The position numbers and the translations under genes were made by a program. From contig CM119264.1 of assembly GCA_051294375.1 (NCBI GenBank), forward strand, positions 16,341,245 to 16,405,244: a DNA stretch of 64,000 nt, read 5' to 3'. Position 1 is the first letter of the stretch; every line of letters starts with the position of its first letter. Positions 25,963 to 34,910 of this stretch are shown in pieces. This DNA is from Paraspadella gotoi (Eukaryota; Chaetognatha). Under the pieces are notes generated by a model, which did not search any database, was not told the DNA's origin, and saw only the letters and a list, made by a program, of their open reading frames with translations.

Positions 25963-28363
25963 GAGAGAGAGAGAGAAGAGAGAGAGACCTCTATACCATA
26001 TTAAATCTTCACTCACCGACGACTATTCCTCTGTCCTGCAGATCGTCCTGAAACATAACTCTGAGTAGCGGAGGAGGCCTTGCGAAGTCTGCACGACCGT
26101 CAAGTCGTTCATAAAGCTGAAACCGGCGCCCATGGCGCGCGGATTCCTCCAGGGCCGAACTTGACGCGAGTCGCCAAGCGTGCCGTCAGGGCTGGTCGAT
26201 AGATGAGGGGGGTAACCATGATCTTCACTATGTCTCTCCAAATCTTTGGTTTTTATTTTCAATTTTTACCTGGAACGTTTCCCTCGTCTGCTAATCGAAC
26301 AATTTGTTTTCGAGTGATATTTGCACTCATCCCATCTGGAAGAGGCATCCAATAAATTAATAAAACCAGTAAATGATAACCCACGCGGATTCGTATGCCC
26401 CACAAGACCGCGTCCGCCATCAAAAACTTGTTTGCGCAATCATCGCCTCTCCCCTTAAAAAACTCCTTTTGCCCCATCCTAGTTCTTTTCCTATACGAGA
26501 GCCAATTCCTTCCCTGCAAAAGGCTTCCCTTCTGAGTGTCTCCCCGCGAAAGCGTCCCTCGCCCTCACCTCAACCAATCGTCGACGAGCTCATCGATTTT
26601 CTCGTCGCCAGTTGGTTTCGCCAGAGGCCGACAGGGGCGCGGCTCGTTCTTGGCCTTCAAAACAGGCGCATCCTGCGGCGCCACCCACAGGGAGTCGCAA
26701 GGATCCGGGCGACCAGGAATCGCCATTCGTCGCAACCGTGGTTTTTCCTTGTGGACCTGCTTGTGGGCGTTGCGTCGGTCGTCGTGGTCGCAGTCGCATG
26801 CCTCTTCTCTTATTATCTTCTTCTATAAAACTTTCTCCCGCTTCTATCTTCTGTTGAGTGAACTCTCCCTCCTGCCCTCTTCTCTCTTTCCAACCCCTTG
26901 TCCAGCAAATAACACACCACCAGCTAAACCCCTCCTTTCTTTTTCTGCCAGTGAACACTCTACCAAACTCCACCCCATTCCCTCTCGCTTTTCCGCCCTT
27001 TTCCTCGGCGGAGAAATCACCGGTGAATCATGCACTCCCTTCGAAATCGCTACGCTCTCACGTGAACGCTTCCTCCAGACTGCATCTACCATTTCGCCCT
27101 CAACCATGGCCAAAAGCAAAACCTCACCCGTAAAAATCTTCCAATCCCCGCTCCGCTTCTCGGCGACGGCCATTCGGTCGCCGTCGGCGTCGCTGGCGGC
27201 GACGACTTCGACGTCATTTTCGTCGGCCGTCGTCAACGCCGCCTCGAGGATCTCGCGTCCCTCGCAAGGATTCGGCGACCGGACGGAGGGGAACTCGGGG
27301 TGAACCTCGAACTGGCTGAAGGCGTACATGAACTATTGGGGGTGAAAGAGGAAGAGAGGAACGTCTCAATCCGTGATCCACCAACGACAATGGAACCCAC
27401 CCCTCTTTAACTCACCTTCGGCAGCTTCATAACTTTGAAGAGCTCCTTGGAGAATTTGTGGACGACCCCGTGCAAGGATGTGTGAACGAATCGTTGTCGA
27501 GCGGCGACGTTGATTTCCGGCGGGTTCACGCCGATTTCCGCTTTGATGTCGACGAAGTAGGAAGACCAAACTACGGCGAAAGGATCTTCGCGCCATCTTA
27601 AGAAGTGAAGGGCAGAGGGCAGAGGCAAAGTTAGGGAGAGGAGACAAAGCGGAAAAGAAAGTGATTTAAAAAAAAAAAGGTTTTACGTAATTTCATACAA
27701 TATAAACAAAGCGATACTTGTAAANNNNNNNNNNNNNNNNNNNNNNNNNNNNNNNNNNNNNNNNNNNNNNNNNNNNNNNNNNNNNNNNNNNNNNNNNNNN
27801 NNNNNNNNNNNNNNNNNNNNNNNNNNNNNNNNNNNNNNNNNNNNNNNNNNNNNNCCAAGAGCGACGCCAGGGATCCAAGTTGTTGACTGTTCAGTAAATA
27901 ATCACTTTTAAATAATTTTCTCCTCAATTAACTTGACATTTAACGAACTCCTCTCCGACCCAACCATCCCCATTTAGCGATCCGGCTTAACCCTCCCCCC
28001 GTTCTCTCACGCGCGGCTTCCTGGATCCCCAGATTGTGGGGATCTCCAATCTGACTCCCATTCGCCCAGTAGATTCTGTATCCGTTTTCATGCTTCGGGT
28101 TTCGGGAGGCGCCGATCATAACTCCGGCGCAGGATCCAAATTTCCTCACCGAGTAGGGAACCCATGGGACGGGGACGGGCTAGTGGGTGCGAGATGGTCA
28201 TTAATTGCTCAGTTGTTTGACTAACTTCTTGGATTGCTCCTTTGTTTGAGCCAGTTTATTTCCTGACTTACTTCGGAGAAGAGGCGCACGCGAATACGAG
28301 CGTGGAGGAAGATGGCGGCGACGCGGTGAGCGAAACGTTGTGAGTTGTGTCGCCCGTCGTAGC

Positions 28364-28421
<58 letters not shown>

Positions 28422-28507
28422 TGAATGAATGAATGAATCTACGGATACGGCCCTGGGCACGCTTTCTGAGGCCTATATGACCTTTTAGTAAAAAGCTTTG
28501 TTACTAA

Positions 28508-28571
<64 letters not shown>

Positions 28572-29534
28572 GGGGGAAGGAGAGAGAGAGAGAGAGAGAG
28601 AGACCTCTATAGTCTATACCATATTAAATCTTCACTCACCGACGACTATTCCTCTGTCCTGCAGATCGTCCTGAAACATAACTCTGAGGTAGCGGAGGAG
28701 GCCTTGCGAAGTCTGCACGACCGTCAAGTCGTTCATAAAGCTGAAACCGGCGCCCATGGGCGCGCGGATTCCTCCAGGGCCGAACTTGACGCGAGTCGCC
28801 AAGCGTGCCGTCAGGGCTGGTCGATAGATGAGGGGGTAACCACTTGCCATGATCTTCACTATGTCTCTCCAAATCTTGGTTTTATTTTCAATTTTACCTG
28901 GAACGTTTCCCTCGTCTGCTAATCGAACAATTTGTTTTCGAGTGATTTTGCACTCATCCCATCTGGAAGAGGCATCCAATAAATTAATAAAACCAGTAAA
29001 TGATAACCCACCGCGGATTCGTATGCCCCACAAGAGCCGCGTCCGCCCATCAAAAAACTTGTTTGCGCAATCATCGCCTCTCCCCTTAAAAACTCCTTTG
29101 CCCCATCCTAGTTCTTTTCCTATACGAGAGCCAATTCCTCCCTGCGAAAAGGCTTCCCTTCTGGAGTGTCTCCCCCGCGAAAGCGTCCCTCGCCCTCACC
29201 TCAACCAATCGTCGACGAGCTCATCGATTTTCTCGTCGCCAGTTGGTTTCGCCAGAGGCCGACAGGGGCGCGGCTCGTTCTTGGCCTTCAAACAGGCGCA
29301 TCCTGCGGCGCCACCCACAGGCGAGTCGCAAGGATCCGGGCGACCAGGGAATCGCCATTCGTCGCAACCGTGGTTTTCCTTGTGGACCTGCTTGTGGGCG
29401 TTGCGTCGGTCGTCGTGGTCGCAGTCGCGCTTTTTGTCGCAGTCGTTCTTGTGGTCGCAGTCGCGCTGCTGATCGCAATCTTTCTTGTGGTCGTCGCAGT
29501 GGTCGTGGTGATCGTGGTCGTTATGGGGCGGCAT
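19749..29534 (-). CDS. PGM2: PGM2-like phosphoglucomutase / phosphopentomutase, 12 exons (whole gene)
   Basis: The family is cytosolic and interconverts sugar 1- and 6- (or 5-) phosphates, or makes glucose 1,6-bisphosphate. Twelve exons with GT-AG borders and matching phases give 2508 coding bases (835 residues), using copy B for exons 1-4, 6 and 7, copy A for exon 5 (one G restored) and the single-copy exons 8-12. Human PGM2 is about 610 residues. Family blocks appear in order: WLRWD near 110, MNDLTVVQTSQG near 198, GYDGR near 220, GASRNP 273-278, RFVHT near 373, metal loop DADGDR 449-454, GNELAAIL 470, MLSSSVSSKIL near 500, GFKWIGNR near 527-534, sugar loop FAFEES 547-552, RDLTTGYDNSQP near 683-694, and TFTFTN then AACGESK 723-729, KYFAEL 731. 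Extra length lies in an N-terminal His/Asp/Cys region, a linker before the first domain, a Glu/Pro insertion and a C-terminal insertion. Family assignment is firm. Catalytic activity is uncertain because two loops depart from consensus. Confidence 0.95.
20319..20443 (-). CDS. PGM2: PGM2 exon 11: domain IV with altered phosphate-binding loop
   Basis: After a C-rich acceptor the exon reads GYDNSQPNNSAILPVDKS, VETITFTFTNRVSATFRAAC, GESK, donor GTAATG. The family loop RTSGTEPK is replaced by RAACGESK with no length change. Flanking residues match the family well, so the alignment is not in doubt. Confidence 0.92.
20536..20704 (-). CDS. PGM2: PGM2 exon 10: YGYH to RDLTTG
   Basis: The exon reads VWTLYGYHNSLASYFLCYDE, MFRRIRTMGVDGEYPDACGP, IKNIRDLTT, donor GTAAGT. 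It matches the domain III/IV junction of PGM2 enzymes (EYGYH...SYFICHD...YPKACG...IRDLTTG). Confidence 0.95.
20771..20990 (+). repeat. Dispersed repeat, copy 1 (inside PGM2 intron 9)
   Basis: CCAGTGGCTGCGCCAATACA, GAGACAAATCCT, TAGGAAGAAAAAGT and TCACTAAAGTGATTTACA recur in the same order at 57106-57285. Contains an A-rich middle. Confidence 0.6.
21088..21348 (-). CDS. PGM2: PGM2 exon 9: sugar loop plus Glu/Pro-rich insertion
   Basis: The exon opens VLFAFEESLGFLTATKKGG and LDKDGMAAMALLGEILAYL, the family sugar-specificity loop (FAFEE) and the helix after it. It then carries about 45 residues not found in human PGM2: KKREEEEELARLRAYEEEG, a run of five Pro, EDEEAPPKEKGDWTL. It ends LNQ at a GTGCCA donor. 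Length is exactly 87 codons in phase 0. Confidence 0.93.
22457..22680 (-). CDS. PGM2: PGM2 exon 8 (single copy): GNEL to GFKWIGNR
   Basis: A strong T-rich acceptor at 22681 joins phase 1 to give GNELAAILSWWIL, MLSSSVSSKILETMA, EGFLFEEVVGGFKWIGNR, then a GTGAGA donor. Length is 224 bases (75 codons with the split codon). These are the best-conserved blocks of domain III in the PGM2 branch and look intact. Confidence 0.96.
22681..24571 (-). other. PGM2 intron 7 (1.9 kb, next to copy A)
   Basis: Spans from the GTGAGG donor at 24571 to the T-rich acceptor at 22681. Contains the 25-N gap and CT tract. Short open frames inside are not coding. Confidence 0.75.
24061..24150 (+). repeat. Perfect (CT)n microsatellite in PGM2 intron 7
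   Basis: About 45 CT units directly after the 25-N gap 24034-24058. Confidence 0.9.
25168..25269 (-). CDS. PGM2: PGM2 exon 5 (only complete in copy A; one base missing)
   Basis: After an AACAG acceptor the frame reads LNNLDPWRRSW, matching the family NLEPWPQAW region. It then needs +1 base to continue DLEIANDQGD...ANIVYK to the phase-2 GTATCG donor. Adding one G at the TTGG after the second W fixes both frame and phase. In copy B this exon falls almost wholly inside the N run 27725-27854, so the correction cannot be checked here. Confidence 0.8.
25757..25988 (+). repeat. Two (GA)n tracts in PGM2 intron 2, copy A
   Basis: 25757-25812 abuts the exon 3 acceptor (as CT on the gene strand); 25917-25988 follows. 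Copy B has the same pair at 28366-28417 and 28515-28603. Confidence 0.85.
27128..27332 (-). CDS. PGM2: PGM2 exon 7 (copy B): metal-binding loop
   Basis: The 205-base exon reads HPEFPSVRSPNPCEGREIL, then VVAASDADGDRMAVAEKRSG and DWKIFT, donor GTGAGG. DADGDR (residues 449-454) keeps the three Asp ligands and the Arg of the Mg2+ loop. Copy A has a one-base deletion just after this motif that breaks the frame. Confidence 0.95.
27416..27596 (-). CDS. PGM2: PGM2 exon 6 (copy B): RFVHT block
   Basis: The exon joins in phase 2 as WREDPFAVVWSSYFVDIKAE, then RQRFVHTSLHGVVHKF and FKVMKLPK, donor GTGAGT. It corresponds to the YFEDL...KFVHTSVHGVGH block of domain II. The GxG of that block reads GVVH. Length is 181 bases in both copies. 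Confidence 0.92.
28011..28179 (-). CDS. PGM2: PGM2 exon 4 (copy B): catalytic phosphoserine loop
   Basis: The exon reads PVPVPWVPYSVRKFGSCAGV, then MIGASRNPKHENGYRIYW and PHNLGIQEA, donor GTGAGA. It aligns residue by residue with the family exon carrying TASHNP. The phosphoacceptor Ser is kept (residue 275), but Thr is Gly and the following His is Arg. Copy A encodes the same GASRNP but has frame errors on either side. Confidence 0.93.
28272..28363 (-). CDS. PGM2: PGM2 exon 3 (copy B): GYDGR exon
   Basis: The 92-base exon joins phase 1 to give GYDGRHNSQRFAHRVAA...VRLFSE and ends at a GTAAGT donor. It matches the conserved domain I strand and helix. The acceptor pyrimidine tract is the adjoining (CT)n microsatellite. 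Confidence 0.93.
28640..28962 (-). CDS. PGM2: PGM2 exon 2 (copy B): start of domain I
   Basis: The acceptor ...CTTCCAG joins phase 2 to make WLR-WDECKITRKQIVRLADEGN, matching the family N-terminus. The exon continues to KFGPGGIRAPMGAG, MNDLTVVQTSQGLLRYL and RGIVV, then a GTGAGT donor at 28639. A stretch of about 27 residues between DEGN and KFG is absent from human PGM2. Part of it (28865-28897) begins GT and ends AG and is a multiple of three, so it could be a very short intron. Confidence 0.92.
29200..29534 (-). CDS. PGM2: PGM2 exon 1 (copy B): start codon, His/Asp/Cys-rich extension, WLR
   Basis: The frame opens at ATG 29534 and runs 111 codons plus two bases to a GTGAGG donor at 29199. 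About 60 residues are dominated by His, Asp, Cys, Lys and Arg. Residues 18-41 hold four hexapeptides of the form (K/R/N)-D-C-D-x-x with Cys at 20, 26, 32 and 38. A Pro/Gly/Cys-rich spacer follows (Cys 57, 69, 79, 81, 91). The exon ends in KIDELVDDWLR, which matches the normal N-terminus of PGM2 enzymes, so the extension and enzyme share one exon. A third copy on the plus strand (37108-37443) shows the same start and repeats. I infer metal binding. A 5' non-coding exon or a different true start cannot be excluded. Confidence 0.85.
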
Positions 29535-29938
29535 TCTACTCTACAGAGCTTATTTAAAAAAATAAAAAAAAATAAAAAAGTAAAAAAAATTAAACTATAC
29601 GTTCTAGGAAAAGCCAAAAGGAATACCGAGGTTTGGAAAAGATAACTTTTAATTCAAGGATTTTAAATAAAATTTCAGAAAATAACTGAGGCAGAAGTTA
29701 TAATGGTGTCTATCTGATCCGTTTAATGAAACATTTATTGTCCTAAAGTAAAAATATTTGACTGTGTAGCACTTTTTAGACATATTATTTGAAATCATAA
29801 AGCATTTATCGTTCGTACAACGATGGGTTTGGAGGACCAGGAAATAAAAAACAATATATAAAAAAATAGTAATAAATCGTCTTTTTTTCCTTACTCGCTT
29901 CTCTTTAGCAACGAAAGTGTGAAAGAAAAAAATAAATC

Positions 29939-29994
<56 letters not shown>

Positions 29995-31240
29995 AACAGA
30001 CCTCATTCTCCGTTGCCGAGGTCAACTCGGGTTAAGAAACATCATAATAAAGTTTCGTGAGTGGAATAACAAGCAGAGCGTTTGGACGCGCCCTCTTCTC
30101 TTCCGAGTTTTGGCTGATTGGAACTCGTGGAAACAAAAAACAAAAAAAAATAATAATTTTACTTTGAAAAGCTTGGGGCTGAAAACTATGAACAACAAAG
30201 GATGGGCGTGGAGGAGATCAAACTCAAATATCCTACAGTAAAACTTAATAAACTTATTGTTTTTTTCTTTTATTTGAATTGGATATCCAGTGAGTTAATC
30301 GCATCGAGAGGGAAACGGGGAAAGTCAAACACGTTAGCCCCAGAAAAAGCAATCACGCTTAACGTCTATGTGTTGAGCGGCGAGAGGTGAGCCAACGAAT
30401 AACCTCGTTCATCGAAATGAATTATTTCCTTTGAATCACCTCAGCGAGCAAACACGATATTAATGTGTCGCAATAGCGAAAGAGAAAAGATTAAATCGCG
30501 GGATTATGATTCATTTTCGTTCCTGATCCCTTCCAAGGCCAACGGCCGGATTCTGCCGAGAGGAAATGGCAAGAAATCTTCTCCATGTGGATTCGCGATA
30601 TGTAATATGCATTAGCATGTATGCGACGTTATTGCAATATGTATCGCCTCATTGGCTCAATTCTGGATATTATTTGGTATTTTTGAATAAACTGAAAACT
30701 GTGGATGAGCAATAAAAGTAATTACAACAGATATAAAATTCACGAACCTCAGTTTCAAACATATCGAAAGTTTTCGATACAAAAGGATACCATACGTGTT
30801 GAAACGAATGATTTGCAGTTCACGTCGGCTAAAAATAGACCTTTTTATGTACATAAAAAAATGGGTATTTTCGTAATCTCAACTCAGAGGAAAAATCCTT
30901 GCGCATAATTTATCTCATAAAAGGGTTAATAGAATATTTATACGAGGCTTTGACAAGAGAATACTAAAAATATATTACATGAAAATGAGATAAATCGACT
31001 TCTGCTTTTGCATCGAGGACGAGAGCGAGAACCGGTTGGTTGGCTGGCTGGTTGGTAATTTGTAGTTTGATTGGCCGGTCCTAGTATTCGGAATATATGC
31101 GTTTTATGCAGTCAAAGCAGAAGTTCAACAATCAACAAAGTGAAAAAAAAGTTATATGAATTGAAAATGAACGACGTAAATAAAACAATTGTTAGTTTTG
31201 TTTGCCCAATACAAGTTGATCTTCAAAAAACTTTTTGAGA
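29535..31240. other. PGM2 upstream flank, no firm gene
   Basis: AT-rich flank in the left palindrome arm, repeated inverted at about 35375-37107. No clear promoter elements could be assigned. Confidence 0.5.
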
Positions 31241-31438
31241 ACTACTTTATCGACGTCTACGTCGATTCTCTTCGGTTCCGTCTTTGCATTTCCAGCCTTT
31301 GAAGTCTTCAAAGAATTCCCCGTTTTTTGACGGCGGCTGAGACTGCGGCTGAGACTGCGGCTGAGACTGCGCCGCCGCGTCGGGGGAGGAATCTTCTCCG
31401 CTATTTTCTTTTCTCACTTTTCTTCGAGTCTTCTTCAT
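31241..31438 (-). CDS. Possible first exon of an unknown gene (left palindrome arm)
   Basis: An ATG at 31438 opens 60-odd residues: basic start MKKTRRKVRKENSGEDSS, a repeated QSQP stretch, then NGEFFEDFKGWKCKDGTEE and an Arg run. In the right arm the same sequence (from 35108, plus strand) ends in GATAAA followed by GTAAGT, a good donor; the left copy lacks one A there. No family recognised. It may be chance. Confidence 0.25.
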
Positions 31439-31634
31439 TTTTATTTTTTCTTCTTTTATTTTTCATTTCTTTCTTTTTTTTTTTCTTTTCCCATTTCCGC
31501 CTCTTTTATCGCTTTTCCTTCGTTCGCTTTTTTCCTTATCTGCCTCGGACATGACATGCAGATGGGAGGAGAAAAGGAAAGGACGAAAGAAAAGAAAAAA
31601 AAAGAAAAGAAAGTCAGACCACCAAATCCTTATC

Positions 31635-31750
<116 letters not shown>

Positions 31751-32446
31751 AAGAGGATGCTCATCATTGCTATTTTATTGACGGTGACCACAGAGAAGAT
31801 AGGCCATGAATGAGAAAAAAGTAGGATGATGATGATGATGATGGCTGTGCAGGAAGTTGATGATTATTTATGCTGATGATGATGTTGATGATTCATAACG
31901 ATAATGATAATGATAATGATGAAAAGTGAAAGTGGTTTTCGATTATGCATGACGATGAAGAGGATTCCGATGACTATGACGATGACGGAAAGTGTAGAGA
32001 GAACTCATCAAGGATCGACGAGTTCGATATTTACGATGATTCTCGTCGCCCTTCGGTCAGCGCTGAGCACCACGACCTAATTTCTTCCTCTTCGCCGATG
32101 AATGTTAATCGAGTTCAAAGGACCGACCGACTCAATTTTGTTTTTGAGCGATAAAATTTACAACTAAATGAATTCGGAGAAAGACGATAAACTACAGTTT
32201 TCGATAACCAAGAAACAACATCTTTGTTTGTTTTTGTTTTTGTTTAATTCGCGGCGAAAAATAAAGTGAAATCTTGAATGATTTAAAAACGCCTTTTCTT
32301 TTTTCCTCCATTCCGAGTCTCCATCTCCTCGATTGCCAACACCGGCGCCGCCTCAATACGCGGCGCCCGCCCATCTCCAGTTCGTCGCGCCGCAAACGAC
32401 TTGAAAATCGAAAGAAAATTGAGGCGAAATTTGGGAGGAAAAATGA

Positions 32447-32448
32447 TC

Positions 32449-32480
<32 letters not shown>

Positions 32481-32500
32481 TATCGCTATCGCTGTCGTCG
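32447..32500 (+). repeat. (CGT)n trinucleotide repeat
   Basis: CGTCGTCGT run then CGCTAT units; mirrored as GAC at 34067-34103. Other (ACG/CGT)n runs lie near 39619, 44856-44910, 46016-46056 and 46274-46297. Confidence 0.85.
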
Positions 32501-33171
32501 TTGTGTTTTTTTATCACCACCGATAAGAAGAATGTTTTTGTATTGGTCCTCGCGTTTCCCTCCTTTTCTCGTACGTAGATATCTGTGCGGTCGTCGTCGT
32601 CGTCTTCGTCGTCGTCACGTCACCCCTCGCCTTTTATGGGATTTACTTCGTAATTTAACTCCTTAATTTTGACTTCGTGTTTAACGGATTGGAAGGCTGT
32701 TGAAATTCAAATTCGGACCGATCAAAATTGTACGTTGAAGGTTTGTACAGTTTTACATTTCAAAGAATTATTTAAAACGGGGATTAATCTCATTCCGAGG
32801 GGTTTAAATTATTCTTTCGTGTAGCGGAGCGCACCGACTAAAGTCTTCACGGCTCATTAAAAAGGTTTTTCGTTAAACGGGGAAAAATAAAAGAGAGACG
32901 ATCGTTCAAGAGAATGCAGAGCGTCTGAAGAAGTCGTTGCACGAAAGGTGCTACAAATTTTTGTAAACGAGTACGGCGAGAAGTTGATTATACCGCAGTT
33001 GAGTTATTCTTTCGGGCAAATACCCATTCGTTTTCGGGCAAATACCCATTCGGGCAAATACCCATTCGTTTTCGTGATCCTGCGTCAAAAACTCTATTGC
33101 CGACGACAAAATTTCTCTATATTCATTTCGGTCCTTTTCGAGTTTATGCAATCTGAAAATATCTTACGCTT

Positions 33172-33362
33172 TTTCTTTCTTTCCTTCCTTCCTTCCTTCC
33201 TTCCTTGCCCCAGAATAAGAGGTTAAAAAAGGGAAGGAAGGAAGGAAGGAAGGAAGGAAGGAAGGAAGGAAGGAAGGAAGGAAGGAAGGAGGAAAGAAGG
33301 AAGGAAGGAGTGAAGGAAGGAAGGAAGGAAAGGAAGGAAGGAAGGAAGGAAGGAAGGAAGAA
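33172..33362 (+). repeat. (CCTT)n / (GGAA)n at the palindrome centre
   Basis: CTTTCTTTCCTTCCTTCC up to 33205, then after about 30 bases GGAA units to 33360. The two sides are complementary but the GGAA side is about four times longer. Confidence 0.85.
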
Positions 33363-34872
33363 AGAAAAAGCGTAAGATATTTTCAGATTGGCATAAACTG
33401 CGAAAAAGGACGCGAAATGAATATAGAGAAATTTTGTCGTCGGCAATAGAGTTTTTGACGCAGGATCACGAAAAACGAATGGTATTTGCGCGCGAATATT
33501 TGCCCAGAATGGGTATTGCAGAACGAATGGGTTTTGCCCGAAGAAAATAACTCAACTGCGGTAATAATCAACTTCTCCGCCGTACTCGTTTACCAAAAAT
33601 TTGTAGCACATTTCGTGCAACGACTTCTTCAGACGCTCTGCATTCTCTTGAACGATCGTTCTCTTTTATTTTTCCCCGTTTAAACGAAAAACCCTTTTTA
33701 ATGAGCCGTGAAGACTTTAGTCGGTGCGCTCCGCTACACCGAAAGAATAATTTAAACCCCTCGAAAATGAGATTAAATCCCGTTTTAAATAATTCTTTGA
33801 AAATGTAAAACTGTAAAACCTTCAACGTACAATTTTGATCGGTCCGAATTTGAATTTAACAGCCTTCCAATCCGTTAAACACGAAGTCAAATTAAGGAGT
33901 TAAATTACGAAGTAAATACCATAAAAAGGCGAGGGGTACGTGACGACGACGAAGACGACGACGGACGACCGCACGATATCTACGTACGAGAAAAGGAGGG
34001 AAACGCGAGGACCAATACAAAAACATTCTTCTTATCGCGTGGTGATAAAAAAACACAACGACGACAGCGATAGCGATAGCGACGACGACGACGACGACGA
34101 CGAGAGAGGGATGCATTTTTCCTCCCAAATTTCGCCTCAAATTTTCTTTTCGATTTCAAGTCGTTTGCGGCGCGAGACGATGGAGATGGGCGGGCGCCGC
34201 GGTATTGAGGCGGGCGCGGTGTTGGCAATCGAGGAATGGAGACTGGAATGGAGGAAAAAGAAAGGCGTTTTAAATCATTCAAGATTTCACTTTATTTTTC
34301 GCACGCGAATTAAACAAAAAACAAAAACAAACAAAGATGTTGTTTCTTGGTTATCGAAACTGTAGTTTATCGTCTTCTCCGAATTCATTTAGTTGTAATT
34401 TTATCGCTCAAAAACAAAATTGAGTCGGTGCGTCTTTGAATTCGATTAACCATTCATCGGCGACAGAGGAAGAAAATTAGGTCGTGGTGCTCAGCGGCTG
34501 ACGAAGGGCGACGAGAATCATCGTAAATATCGAACTCGTCGAACCCTTGATGAGTTTTCCTTCTCATCGTCATTCGTCATCGTCATAGTCATATCGGAAT
34601 CCTCTTATCGTCATGCATAATCGAAAACCACTTTGCAACTTTTCATCATTATCATTATGCACGTTATGATCAATCAAACATATCATCAGCATAAATATGC
34701 ATCAACTTCCTGCACAGCCAATCATCATCATCATCATCTACTTTTTCTCATTCATGGCCTATCTTCTCTGTGGTCCACCGCTCAATAAAAATAGCATTTG
34801 ATGAAGATCCTCTTTCGAAGAGAGAGAGAGAGAGAGAGAAGAGAGAGAGGAGAGAGAGAGAGAGAGAGAGGA

Positions 34873-34910
<38 letters not shown>

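Larger units (their letters stand above)
24572..26797 (-). pseudogene. Second copy of PGM2 exons 1 (truncated) to 7, 'copy A'
   Basis: Exons lie at 26569-26797 (exon 1, cut inside the His/Asp/Cys region), 26017-26335, 25658-25749, 25393-25563, 25168-25269, 24866-25046 and 24572-24777. They are nearly identical to copy B, but most carry one-base insertions or deletions: extra T in the exon 4 tail, swapped Gs at the exon 4 CAG codons, a missing T after DADGD, an extra T at the exon 7 start. The repeated unit runs from about 24258 to 26797, and copy B resumes at about 26811. Read as one transcript, exons 1-7 would appear twice. This is either a real 2.5-kb tandem duplication or an unmerged haplotype or assembly duplicate. 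I favour the latter. Confidence 0.85.

Noticed and set aside
29166-29645. Plus-strand Val-rich frame (VVVVAVAL type)
   Set aside because: It is the antisense shadow of the His/Asp/Cys-rich PGM2 exon 1.
33940-34365. Asp-rich acidic protein (DDDSDSDSDDDD)
   Set aside because: Comes from the (GAC)n repeat; the mirrored left arm is not open in the same frame.
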